Shown in pieces: positions 1-6,810 of a stretch of 11,887 nt of DNA; positions within the stretch are counted from its first letter, which is position 1; each line of letters starts with the position of its first letter. The notes under the pieces are model-generated. The model worked only from the letters and a program-made list of their open reading frames with translations. It was not told the DNA's origin and did not search any database. Location: contig JAITJY010000018.1 in assembly GCA_031278675.1 (NCBI GenBank), forward strand, positions 1-11,887, given 5' to 3'. The position numbers and the translations under genes were made by a program. The DNA comes from Bifidobacteriaceae bacterium (lineage in GTDB: Bacteria > Actinomycetota > Actinomycetes > Actinomycetales > WQXJ01).

Positions 1-46
1 ACACGCGGCCACCCTATGCCGCCTAACCCAAGCCATCAGCCACCAC

Positions 47-2311
47 CTAACGCGCCAAGCGCCAGCGACGCCCGCACACAGCAAGACCCAAACCGCCAAG
101 AATCAGCATGGCCGCCCAAGTCGCGTGCCACCCCGAGTCAGCCCCACTGACGGGCAATGCCCCCCGAGCGCCCGCCGCGTTCGCCGACGGGGCGTCGGCG
201 CCACCACTCCCAGGCGACAAGCCCACTGCCTCCGAGCCGTCCCCCGGCTCAGCGCTATTCCCGTCACCAGGTTGCTGGGGCGCGCTGGGAGTGTAAAGCA
301 GGTAGGCCGCCGGCCCGACCTCGCCCTGAGCCGAGATGGTTCCCACACCGAATTCTGTGTCTGCATCCACCGGGATGTCAGTCACCAGCACGGAGCGCGC
401 CGCCGCCTCGATCAGCCCGGCCTGCACGCCGTTGACGGTCACCCGCCACGCATAAGCGGGATCCTCAGGGGCCTCCCACTCCAGCCGCACGGTCGAGCCC
501 TCCCCAGTAGCTACAAGACCCTGCGGCGCCGCCGGGCGCGGTTCGGCGGGCAGACCAACCGTGACGGGTGCGGTGATGTTGGCAACCAGCCCATTGGCAT
601 CCGTGACCCGGAGCTGCACAAAACCCTCGAATGGCTCGTCGTACACATGCCTAGTGACCGACTGGGCGTCCAACTCTTCATAGACGCCATCGCCGTCGAA
701 GTCCCAATCCCACTTCACGATATCCGAACCCGGCGAATACGACCTTGAACCGTCGAACCGGATCGACTGCCCCGGCTCCGCGTAGTAGGCGTTCAACGGC
801 AGCCGCGGCACCGGCCGGTCCTCGATCCGGGCCAAAGCTTCAGCCAGGGCTGCAGCCACGTCCCCGCGCCATTCGACCACCTGCCCGGCAGTCGCTTCCG
901 CCAGGTCGGCATAGGAAGCCGCGACCCCGGATGGAACCACCGGGTACACATTGACCGGGTCGATCGCCAAGCTCAGCGCAGCCACGTCGGCTAAGGTCGT
1001 ACCATCCACTCGATCCGGATCATGGTAACCGGCATCGCTCAGCACCACCACAGCCTTAGTCGCGCCGCTCCGCCAAGACACGCCATTCATGGTCACCTTC
1101 AAAGCATGAAGTAGCGCTTCCGGCAAATCGCCACCGCCGGCCACTACGATCCGCGCTAGCTGCGACTGGAAGCCGCCAATACCGGCTTCCAGATCCGTTA
1201 GGACGCGCGCCGCGAACGCATCGTCCGCGTCGCGATACTCTGCAAGGGCCACGCGCCCGTTGAACGCATCGATCATCGCCGAGGTAGCACTCACCACACT
1301 CTTGGCCTGGTTGATCTCTTCCTTCATAGACCCAGTGGAATCTATCAAGAACACAACATCAAGTCCCGTGGTGCCCGACCGGAACACCGGTATGGTGACA
1401 ATGCTAGCCGCGAGGTCCGGCGGGGACTTCGCTTTGACCTTTTGCGCGGCCTCCAAGACGCCATCGTCAATTGCGCCCCACGGCTCCGGGTAAGTGCGGT
1501 GGCCAGACACTTCCCACGCTAACTTGCTCGAACCGCAAACAAAGTCATCTTCGGCGCACCACAGACCGGTCGTGTCATCCCAGGATTCAGGCAAGTAGGG
1601 TTTGCGGGCACCTAGAGAGCCGTTGTCGGTGTTGCAGTCCGGCACCTCCCGGCGCCATAGCGAAAACTCCTCGTCCCGGCAAGCCGGCGCGCCTCCCCAC
1701 CACCAACTGCCCTCCCCTTCCGGCAGATACAGCTTCGGGTCGCCGAACAGCATTTGGAACGTGACGGATTCGCGCATCTCATCGTTGAAGCCCTCGATGT
1801 AAGCCGTGCCCACCACCTGCGCGCCCTGAGAGTAACCACCGAGGATGAACTGCGCGTCGGGGCAGTTGCCCATCCGGTAAAACACATACAAGGACAACTC
1901 GTTGGCGCCCTCAACCATGCTGGCGCCGTACGCGCCTCCCCTACCGCCACTCAGCGCCGCGTCGCCGCTGGTGCCCACGTCCTCCCAGGAATCGGTGCCG
2001 ACAGCCACCGCAGGATACTGATATCCTTCGATCGACTCAGCACCCAACTCGTAGAAGTTCACCGTATCGCCAAACCGGTATTCCATCTGGTCGCGGAAAC
2101 GCACAAACTCATCACTGAAGACGTCCGATCCCGTTGTGACCACCTGCCCGGAGCCGCGGGCCCATACAGCTTCGACCGGCTTGCACTCCTTGTCAATGGC
2201 GCCCACCTCAGCTTTGGCCGGGGAAGCCGACTGGGCCAGTCCGGCGAGACCCACTAGCACGAGGGCAGACGCTGTCAAGACCCAACCGACCATGCGCCAA
2301 AACGATTTCAT
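47..2311 (-). CDS. Sortase-anchored cutinase / vWA / PKD / FnIII multidomain surface protein
   Basis: This is a 754-residue exported protein. Residues 1-34 form a signal peptide (basic start, hydrophobic core, AKA cleavage site). Residues 45-275 look like the cutinase family of alpha/beta hydrolases: ARGSGQ at 51-56, nucleophile elbow GGYSQG with Ser161, a Cys-DDFVC segment with Asp256, and His271, giving a full Ser-Asp-His triad. Residues 316-500 form a von Willebrand A domain with a MIDAS-like DSTGS (324-328) and GGGDLPEA (392-399). A PKD-like domain (about 505-586, WDWDFDGDG) and an FnIII-like domain (about 592-677) follow. A Ser/Gly/Pro-rich linker leads to LPVSG (719-723), a hydrophobic stretch and a basic tail, which is a sortase signal with Ser in place of Thr. 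The ATG has a GGGAG ribosome site 8-9 bases upstream. Cutinases hydrolyse esters of cutin, lipids or small acyl groups; the substrate here is unknown. The gene follows another wall protein in the same direction after 239 bp. Confidence 0.9.
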   Translation of the reverse strand: MKSFWRMVGWVLTASALVLVGLAGLAQSASPAKAEVGAIDKECKPVEAVWARGSGQVVTTGSDVFSDEFVRFRDQMEYRFGDTVNFYELGAESIEGYQYPAVAVGTDSWEDVGTSGDAALSGGRGGAYGASMVEGANELSLYVFYRMGNCPDAQFILGGYSQGAQVVGTAYIEGFNDEMRESVTFQMLFGDPKLYLPEGEGSWWWGGAPACRDEEFSLWRREVPDCNTDNGSLGARKPYLPESWDDTTGLWCAEDDFVCGSSKLAWEVSGHRTYPEPWGAIDDGVLEAAQKVKAKSPPDLAASIVTIPVFRSGTTGLDVVFLIDSTGSMKEEINQAKSVVSATSAMIDAFNGRVALAEYRDADDAFAARVLTDLEAGIGGFQSQLARIVVAGGGDLPEALLHALKVTMNGVSWRSGATKAVVVLSDAGYHDPDRVDGTTLADVAALSLAIDPVNVYPVVPSGVAASYADLAEATAGQVVEWRGDVAAALAEALARIEDRPVPRLPLNAYYAEPGQSIRFDGSRSYSPGSDIVKWDWDFDGDGVYEELDAQSVTRHVYDEPFEGFVQLRVTDANGLVANITAPVTVGLPAEPRPAAPQGLVATGEGSTVRLEWEAPEDPAYAWRVTVNGVQAGLIEAAARSVLVTDIPVDADTEFGVGTISAQGEVGPAAYLLYTPSAPQQPGDGNSAEPGDGSEAVGLSPGSGGADAPSANAAGARGALPVSGADSGWHATWAAMLILGGLGLAVCGRRWRLAR

Positions 2312-2412
2312 GGCGTGTCTCCCGCCTGGCTAAAACCTGTCGGACGAACCGGGGCTGACCGGCCGCAAATTGAGCAGTCTGGCCACCGTCATATAGCGAA
2401 GCAGCCGGTCAC

Positions 2413-2421
2413 ATAGTAACA
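2413..2421 (-). promoter_or_regulatory. Candidate extended -10 promoter for the cutinase/vWA gene
   Basis: On the minus strand the gap upstream of the cutinase gene carries TGT followed by TACTAT, an extended -10 pattern, about 100 bases before the ATG. No convincing -35 lies at the expected distance. The rest of the 2312-2550 gap shows only the ribosome site next to the gene and a stem just after the previous gene. Other AT-rich hexamers nearby (CTATAT around 2391-2396) are possible alternatives. Confidence 0.3.
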
Positions 2422-2491
2422 CACAGATGCCTATAGCCCGAGGTGTGGAGGTGTGCCATCTGCCCGGTTCTTGGGGCCGCGAGTGTCCTGA

Positions 2492-2523
2492 CGGAGCGCG
2501 CGAGTACTGATTGACGCGCTCCG
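2492..2523 (-). terminator. Hairpin after the choice-of-anchor M gene, possible terminator
   Basis: A perfect 9-bp G+C-rich stem (cggagcgcg / cgcgctccg) with a 14-nt loop begins 27 bases downstream of the stop codon of the minus-strand gene 2551-4995. It is placed like a terminator, but no run of T follows on the minus strand. It may be a weak or factor-dependent stop, or an mRNA 3'-end stabiliser. If it terminates poorly the two wall-protein genes would be cotranscribed. Confidence 0.4.
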
Positions 2524-2550
2524 CCAAGGACGGGCTTCAGGGCAGGGCTT

Positions 2551-4995
2551 TCAGCGGAGTTGACGGCGCCGCGCCGCCAGGACCGAGCCCGCCAGGACCG
2601 CCAGTACGGCCAGCGCGGCGGCGTGCGGCAGCCACGGATCGCCCGTGACCGCCAGGCCGTCACTCCCGCCCGCAGACGATATCACCGTCAGCGTCACCCA
2701 GCCGACCAGCGACCCGTCCGCCCCGAACACCGCCAGGCGGTGAGCGCCCAGCGCCGCGTCCGCCGGTATCCGTGCGACGATGCCGCCCGCCCCATCCACC
2801 TGGACCCAGTCGCCTCCCAGCAACGTCGGCTCCGAGAACAGCCACGCGGCCACCCATGCGCCGGCCCGGTCCGCGCCCAGCATCACCGTCACTGCGCCGC
2901 CACGGACCACCGTCTTCGACGCCGCCACAATCCCGCCCTCAGCCACGCCCGCGAGCGCCGCCTCGGTCCGCACGGCTGGGGCGCCGTCAGGTTTGCCGGG
3001 TCCAGTGGTCGGGCTGGTGCTCGGGCTGGTGGTCGGCTCATCCGACGGGACGGACGGCTCATCCGACGGGACGGGGTCGCTGTTTGCGGTGACAGCCAGG
3101 ACGTGCGGAGCAGACGGACCGTAGGCAACGCGCCCATCCTCGCCGACCACGGCTACCGTGAAGGCCGCTCCGTCATGTTCGGCGGCCGCGACGAAAGAAT
3201 AGCTGGCGGCAGTCGCGCCCGGGATGGCAACCGGGGTGTCGGAGCCCGCAGCGCGCAGGTACCACTGGTAGCCCTCGAGCACGGTGGCGGGCGTGACCCC
3301 GGCCACCAGCGTGAGCGCCGCGCCCTCGACGTGATCCGTAGCACCTAAGATTGCGACAATCTGCGGGGCCGGCTGCCCATGGTCATCGACCGTGATCACA
3401 ACCGGGTCCGCTGCCATGCTCGCCTGGCCGGCAACCAGCCGCTCAACGCTGACGGTCGCGCCGTCCAAGGCTTGTTCGGCTGTGAGCGACAAGACGGGAC
3501 CGTCCACCGTTGCAATAACGTGCGGCTGGGACTGGTCGGCGCGCTGCAACGACCAACGGTACGTGGCGGTAGCGCCGTCATCCGGCTCGAGCGCGGCCGT
3601 CAACGTGATCGCCCCGCCCGAGTGGTAATGGCCCGCCAAGCCCAAGATGTGCAGGCCCGGGGTGGCCGGTGCGCCCACGGCGACGCGCATTTCGTGGACG
3701 GCGGAGACGGCCAAGCGGCCGCCATCGGCGTCCAACACTGCGACCCGCCACTTGAAGCCGTCCCACGCCAACTGCGCGGTGATCGTGAATTCGGCGGAGG
3801 TGACCACGCCCCCGGCGTCACTGACCGTGAGCCAGGAACTCGAACCGGCGGTCTGGATCTCCCAGCGATAGGTGGCGCCGGGCACTGTCGGCTGATGTGC
3901 CGCGCGGAGCGTGTAGACCTCGCCGGCGGTCAGTTCGGCAGGAAAGTCCACAATCGTCACGGAGACTGTGGGCGGGGCGGGCGCCACGCTGACCGGCGAT
4001 GATGTCGCCACTCCCGCCTGGCGGCCCGACTTGATCGCGGTGACGCGCACGGCGAGGTCGGCGCCCTCATCCGCCGCGAGCGGAGTGTAGGTGGCCTCGG
4101 TCGCGCCGGCGATGGCCTCGCCGTTCGCCAGCCACTGGTACGTGAACTGATCTGGCGCGGGCGTCCAGGTGCCTGGATCGGCGGTGAGGGTGGCACCGAC
4201 TGTCGGGGCGGCATCGACCGATGGCACCGTCCCGTTTACGGGAGCGGCCGTCGCTGTGGCGTCACCGACGTGGAAGTGGTAGACGGCGCTGGTACCGGTC
4301 AGCGTGGCGCCTAAAGTGGTGGTAGCGCTGGGGGTGACCGTGATGAGGTAGTCGCCTACCTGGGTGAACGCCCAGTTGGTGTGGACGTGGGCGCCCAATG
4401 CGACCGGGATGACATCCGGAGCGGGGTCCTTGGTGTCGATATACCGGTTTACCGGTTGGCTGAAGGAGTCGATCTGCCACGTGAACACGTTCCCCGGCCC
4501 GGTGACCTCGATGTTTAGCTGGACCGGCTGGCCGCTTGCGGGTAGCTGGGCGTCCGCCGGCAGGCTGGCCGCCAGGCGCTCGGTTGACCAGCCCGGCCAC
4601 GGGAGGTCGGCCGCTTGGGATTGGGGCAGGACGTAGACCGAGTTGCCGTCCGTCTTCAAGAAGTCGAAGGAGGAGGGAGCCGCCGACAGGTCGGCGAAGG
4701 ACTTGGCTTGGTCCACCACGATCGACACGTCGGCGGCGTCCCTGAACTCGGTGCTTTGGTTGTAGAGCCGGGTGTCGTCCTTGACGCTGAGCCTTAGACC
4801 CTCTGCCGCAGGGCTGTAGGTCACCTCAAATAGATCAATGTGACCCTCGGTTAGTGCGTACGCCCGTACCGGTTGGACTGGGGCGGGTTCGGCGTGGGCG
4901 GGCGGTGGCGGGGCAGCCGCTGTGGCCAGGGCCGCCATCACTGCTAGAGCTGTTGCGGCGGCCGCCGCGCGGCCCCGTGTCACTTGGGTGTTCAT
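2551..4995 (-). CDS. Choice-of-anchor M surface protein with Ig-like repeats and sortase signal
   Basis: This is an 814-residue exported, probably wall-anchored protein. Residues 1-35 form a signal peptide (hydrophobic Ala-rich core, AHA site). Residues about 48-245 resemble the actinobacterial choice-of-anchor M / ABC-transporter-associated wall repeat domain: GHIDLFEV near the start, HVHTNWAFTQVGDY at 203-216 and YHFHVG at 239-244. Four Ig-like repeats follow, each marked by a YQW or YRW core (286, 376, 479, 576) and spanning about 250-338, 341-440, 442-536 and 540-635. A Ser/Pro/Asp/Thr-rich linker (638-672), a further beta-sandwich-like segment (about 674-772), LAVTG (781-785), a hydrophobic segment and RRRQLR complete a sortase-type tail. 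The ATG has an AAAGG ribosome site 5 bases upstream. In other actinobacteria this domain often sits beside a metal-type ABC transporter; none is visible here. A ligand-binding or adhesive role is inference. Confidence 0.87.
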   Translation of the reverse strand: MNTQVTRGRAAAAATALAVMAALATAAAPPPPAHAEPAPVQPVRAYALTEGHIDLFEVTYSPAAEGLRLSVKDDTRLYNQSTEFRDAADVSIVVDQAKSFADLSAAPSSFDFLKTDGNSVYVLPQSQAADLPWPGWSTERLAASLPADAQLPASGQPVQLNIEVTGPGNVFTWQIDSFSQPVNRYIDTKDPAPDVIPVALGAHVHTNWAFTQVGDYLITVTPSATTTLGATLTGTSAVYHFHVGDATATAAPVNGTVPSVDAAPTVGATLTADPGTWTPAPDQFTYQWLANGEAIAGATEATYTPLAADEGADLAVRVTAIKSGRQAGVATSSPVSVAPAPPTVSVTIVDFPAELTAGEVYTLRAAHQPTVPGATYRWEIQTAGSSSWLTVSDAGGVVTSAEFTITAQLAWDGFKWRVAVLDADGGRLAVSAVHEMRVAVGAPATPGLHILGLAGHYHSGGAITLTAALEPDDGATATYRWSLQRADQSQPHVIATVDGPVLSLTAEQALDGATVSVERLVAGQASMAADPVVITVDDHGQPAPQIVAILGATDHVEGAALTLVAGVTPATVLEGYQWYLRAAGSDTPVAIPGATAASYSFVAAAEHDGAAFTVAVVGEDGRVAYGPSAPHVLAVTANSDPVPSDEPSVPSDEPTTSPSTSPTTGPGKPDGAPAVRTEAALAGVAEGGIVAASKTVVRGGAVTVMLGADRAGAWVAAWLFSEPTLLGGDWVQVDGAGGIVARIPADAALGAHRLAVFGADGSLVGWVTLTVISSAGGSDGLAVTGDPWLPHAAALAVLAVLAGSVLAARRRQLR
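3034..3074. repeat. Tandem 20-bp repeat in the Ser/Pro linker of the choice-of-anchor M gene
   Basis: Two identical 20-base copies (3034-3053 and 3055-3074) are offset by 21 bases. They encode the repeated PSDEP linker unit of the wall protein. Exact nucleotide identity suggests recent slippage duplication, which would let linker length vary in seven-residue steps without a frameshift. Confidence 0.85.
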
Positions 4996-5041
4996 GGAAA
5001 CCTTTCTTTCCGATCTTGCGCTGGCCTTGGGACTCCGGCGC

Positions 5042-5074
5042 GGCTGCTGCGGCTGCTAGGGCTGCTGCGGCTGC
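5042..5074. repeat. Duplicated 15-mer rich in GCTGC
   Basis: The 15-mer ggctgctgcggctgc occurs at 5042-5056 and again at 5060-5074, an 18-base period. It lies about 50-80 bases upstream of the choice-of-anchor M start and may be part of its mRNA leader, where it would read as a GCAGC-rich segment. No function can be assigned. Confidence 0.8.
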
Positions 5075-5227
5075 CCCACGAGCTGATGCGAATGCTTCGC
5101 GTTCGCGCTCGGTTCAGCCAACCACGCGCTACCGCGCCCTGTCAAGCTCAAAATGCGGTCAAACTGGAGCGTGGGAGCCGGGGGTTGGGCGGGAGAGCGG
5201 GCCGGAATCATCGGCGGCGGCGTTTGC

Positions 5228-5269
5228 GGGGCGGGGCTCGGGGCGGGGCTCGGGGCGGGGCTCGGGGCG
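5228..5269 (+). repeat. 3.5 copies of a 12-bp G-tract repeat (G-quadruplex candidate)
   Basis: The unit ggggcggggctc is perfectly repeated at 5228-5239, 5240-5251 and 5252-5263, followed by a half copy to 5269. The plus strand therefore carries seven G4 tracts separated by one or three bases, matching the usual four-tract pattern for an intramolecular G-quadruplex. It lies 44 bases beyond the GntR stop codon, on the template strand for the minus-strand genes either side, so it could act as a roadblock to transcription leaving the GntR operon. That role is inference. Confidence 0.85.
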
Positions 5270-5312
5270 CCGACTGGCCGGAGTCGGCATCGTCGGTAGG
5301 CAAGTTGGCTGG

Positions 5313-5702
5313 TCAGGCCTCGCCGGCCAAGCGAGCCCAGGCTTGGCTGACCGAATTGAGCGCCGCCTCCAGGCCAATGTTGCCCTGCCGGGCCACCACC
5401 ACGAGGGACTCGGCGACCTTTTGGACCTCGGCTGCGGTTCCTGCGTCCGGGCGGGTCGCCACCGGCAGCGGCGCGACGGTAGTGCCGTGCCGCCGGGCCG
5501 AAACCACCAGGCCGTCGCGAGCCAACGCTTCGTACACTTTGGCGACAGTGCCGGGGGCAATCCCCAGGTCAATGGCGAGGTGCCGAATCGCGGGCAACCG
5601 GCTCCTGGGCGCCAGTTGGCCGGACACGATCAACCGTTCAAGCTGTGAACGCAGTTGCTCAAAAATCGGCACCGGCGAGCCGTGGTCGATCCTAACGATC
5701 AC
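5313..5702 (-). CDS. GntR-family transcriptional regulator, YtrA type
   Basis: This is a 129-residue DNA-binding protein. The winged helix-turn-helix spans about residues 10-76: PIFEQLRSQL, then LPAIRHLAIDLGIAPGTVAKVYEALARDGL split across the first helices and the recognition helix, and a wing ending in RHGTTVA. Only about 50 residues follow, with no large FadR or HutC effector domain. That short helical tail is typical of the YtrA subfamily, whose members usually repress their own operon. The GTG start is supported by a GGAGGG site about 6 bases upstream. The gene lies 27 bases after the membrane-protein gene on the same strand, so the two are probably cotranscribed. A palindrome overlapping the divergent promoters at 6770-6795 is its most likely operator. 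The inducing signal is unknown. Confidence 0.92.
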   Translation of the reverse strand: MIVRIDHGSPVPIFEQLRSQLERLIVSGQLAPRSRLPAIRHLAIDLGIAPGTVAKVYEALARDGLVVSARRHGTTVAPLPVATRPDAGTAAEVQKVAESLVVVARQGNIGLEAALNSVSQAWARLAGEA

Positions 5703-5729
5703 GCGGCCCCCTCCGGGCTTGGCGCCCGC

Positions 5730-6752
5730 TCACCGTTTCCGCCCGGCCTGCGGCAGCCACGGCGCCCGGTCCTGTTGGGCCGCCCAATCCGGCGAAGCCG
5801 GGACCGGCGCTCCCGCCGGTACGGCCGTTCCCAGGGACGCCGTGGCCGCAGGCCCAAACCGTGGTCCGGCCGCGCCGCCGGCGCCTTGGGCCCAGGCCAG
5901 CGAGTTGGCGGCGAAAGTCCGCCGGAAGGCGCGCGGGGCCCGGACGCCGGAGCGGATCAGGGCATAGATGGCCAGCACAAAGCTGCCGTAGACAAGTGAG
6001 AACTCAATCAGGCCGAGGATCATCCCGGGCTCATCCGAGGCCGGCGCGACCCGACCGAGCGCCAACATGATGATGGCGAGTTCCAGCCAGGCCGCACTGC
6101 GCCCGGCGAAGCTCCTGACGGCCTCATCTGCCGCGATGACCTCGGGCGGACCGGCGGGGCGGCGGCGGTCAAGGATGGCGCGCTGAGTCCACTCAGCCAG
6201 GGCCACCGGAACGGCGCAGGCGGCAACCACCAAGCAGCCGTTGGCGCCCCACCCCGCCACCGCGACCGCGACTGCGACCAGCGCCAATCCGACCAGCGAC
6301 AAGCGAGCAGCGATCATCACCTTGGGCGGAGCGAACTGGCCCCGAGCGTCAAGACTGGCCTCGGCGGCGGGCGCGCGCCAGCCGATCCGGTAGGACTCGG
6401 CGGCCAGTCCGCCAACAATAACCCCGGCGACGCCCATGAACAGAGGGTCCGTCAGCGGGATGGGCCCGGCACCAATGGACAGCGCCAGTTCGCCTTCGTA
6501 ACGCACCGCCATCGCGGCGGCGAAGATGACCCCGATCAACCCACCCGCACTCCGGAAACGCAATTGCCGCGTCAGGTAAGCACAGTAGAACGCGGCCGCG
6601 TCCGCGTCTGGCGCAATTCCCCCGGCCAGCCAGGCGACATCCGCCGCAGTTGGCTTGCGAACCAGCAAGTAGACCACCAGGACGATGACGCCCCCGGCTG
6701 CGACTAGGCCGATAACCGACATGGCCAAGGTCGCGGCGAGAACTGGCTTCAT
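5730..6752 (-). CDS. Polytopic membrane protein of unknown function, upstream of YtrA-type regulator
   Basis: This is a 340-residue integral membrane protein. Hydrophobic segments lie at about 5-30, 66-84, 101-117, 148-168, 170-186, 221-236 and 244-266, so roughly seven helices. A Gly/Ala/Pro-rich tail of about 70 residues ends in GRKR. A basic patch (TRQLRFR, 61-67) precedes the second segment and RYEGELALSIG (84-94) follows it. I do not recognise a named family, and no transporter, enzyme or nucleotide-binding motif is visible. The ATG at 6752 is chosen because AAGGAG lies 5 bases upstream. An in-frame TTG eight codons earlier lacks such a site and lies at about the predicted transcription start. 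It is the first gene of a two-gene operon with the GntR regulator and shares a 44-bp control region with the divergent gene, so a membrane-stress or envelope role under that regulator is plausible. Confidence 0.85.
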   Translation of the reverse strand: MKPVLAATLAMSVIGLVAAGGVIVLVVYLLVRKPTAADVAWLAGGIAPDADAAAFYCAYLTRQLRFRSAGGLIGVIFAAAMAVRYEGELALSIGAGPIPLTDPLFMGVAGVIVGGLAAESYRIGWRAPAAEASLDARGQFAPPKVMIAARLSLVGLALVAVAVAVAGWGANGCLVVAACAVPVALAEWTQRAILDRRRPAGPPEVIAADEAVRSFAGRSAAWLELAIIMLALGRVAPASDEPGMILGLIEFSLVYGSFVLAIYALIRSGVRAPRAFRRTFAANSLAWAQGAGGAAGPRFGPAATASLGTAVPAGAPVPASPDWAAQQDRAPWLPQAGRKR

Positions 6753-6761
6753 GATAGCTCC

Positions 6762-6799
6762 TTGTCTTTGTATCAATGTAATAGTACACTGACACTATG
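6762..6799 (+). promoter_or_regulatory. Leaderless-type promoter of the divergent single-pass protein
   Basis: TTGTCT (6762-6767), a 17-base spacer and TACACT (6785-6790) stand six bases before the ATG at 6797. Transcription would thus begin at or next to the A of the start codon. No Shine-Dalgarno sequence precedes this ATG, which agrees with a leaderless transcript, common in actinobacteria. The -35 overlaps the ribosome site of the opposite gene. Confidence 0.65.
6770..6795. promoter_or_regulatory. 26-bp imperfect palindrome, probable YtrA/GntR operator
   Basis: Ten of thirteen base pairs are symmetric about 6782/6783. Arms GTATCAATGTA and TACACTGACAC match except at two positions, with one further mismatch near the centre. 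The site covers the spacer and -10 of the plus-strand promoter and the -10 of the minus-strand promoter. YtrA-type repressors are known to bind GTGTA/TACAC-like inverted repeats in their own promoters, and this locus encodes one. Binding is inferred, not shown. Confidence 0.6.
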
Positions 6800-6810
6800 T
6801 TTCACCGCAA
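6781..6810 (-). promoter_or_regulatory. Candidate promoter for membrane-protein / GntR operon
   Basis: On the minus strand TTGCGG (6805-6810), an 18-base spacer and TACTAT (6781-6786) would start transcription near 6774. That leaves a leader of about 22 bases carrying AAGGAG (6758-6763) before the ATG at 6752. It overlaps the plus-strand promoter and the palindrome, so one bound repressor could silence both directions. Confidence 0.5.

Larger units (their letters stand above)
4996..5312. other. Gene-free stretch between wall-protein gene and GntR gene
   Basis: No gene is supported in these 317 bases. The part nearest 4995 is the leader of the choice-of-anchor M gene, with its ribosome site at about 5001-5005. 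Further in lie a duplicated 15-mer, a minus-strand TTGACA at 5140-5145 without a good -10 at normal spacing, and a 12-bp G-tract array. Long frames crossing this stretch are driven by the repeats and run opposite to, or out of frame with, the GntR gene. Confidence 0.7.

Noticed and set aside
1754..2257. 167-codon plus-strand frame inside the cutinase gene
   Set aside because: Antisense to the cutinase catalytic domain, no ribosome site, no family resemblance.
5140..5145. Perfect minus-strand TTGACA as -35 for the choice-of-anchor M gene
   Set aside because: No acceptable -10 hexamer at 16-19 bases; too weak to report as a promoter.
4984..5967. 327-codon plus-strand open frame across the gap and the GntR gene
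   Set aside because: It runs antisense to a clear winged-helix gene and through the G-tract repeats; no recognisable protein features.
6753..6776. Upstream TTG start for the seven-helix membrane protein
   Set aside because: The ATG at 6752 has AAGGAG at ideal spacing and the predicted transcription start near 6774 would leave the TTG with no leader.
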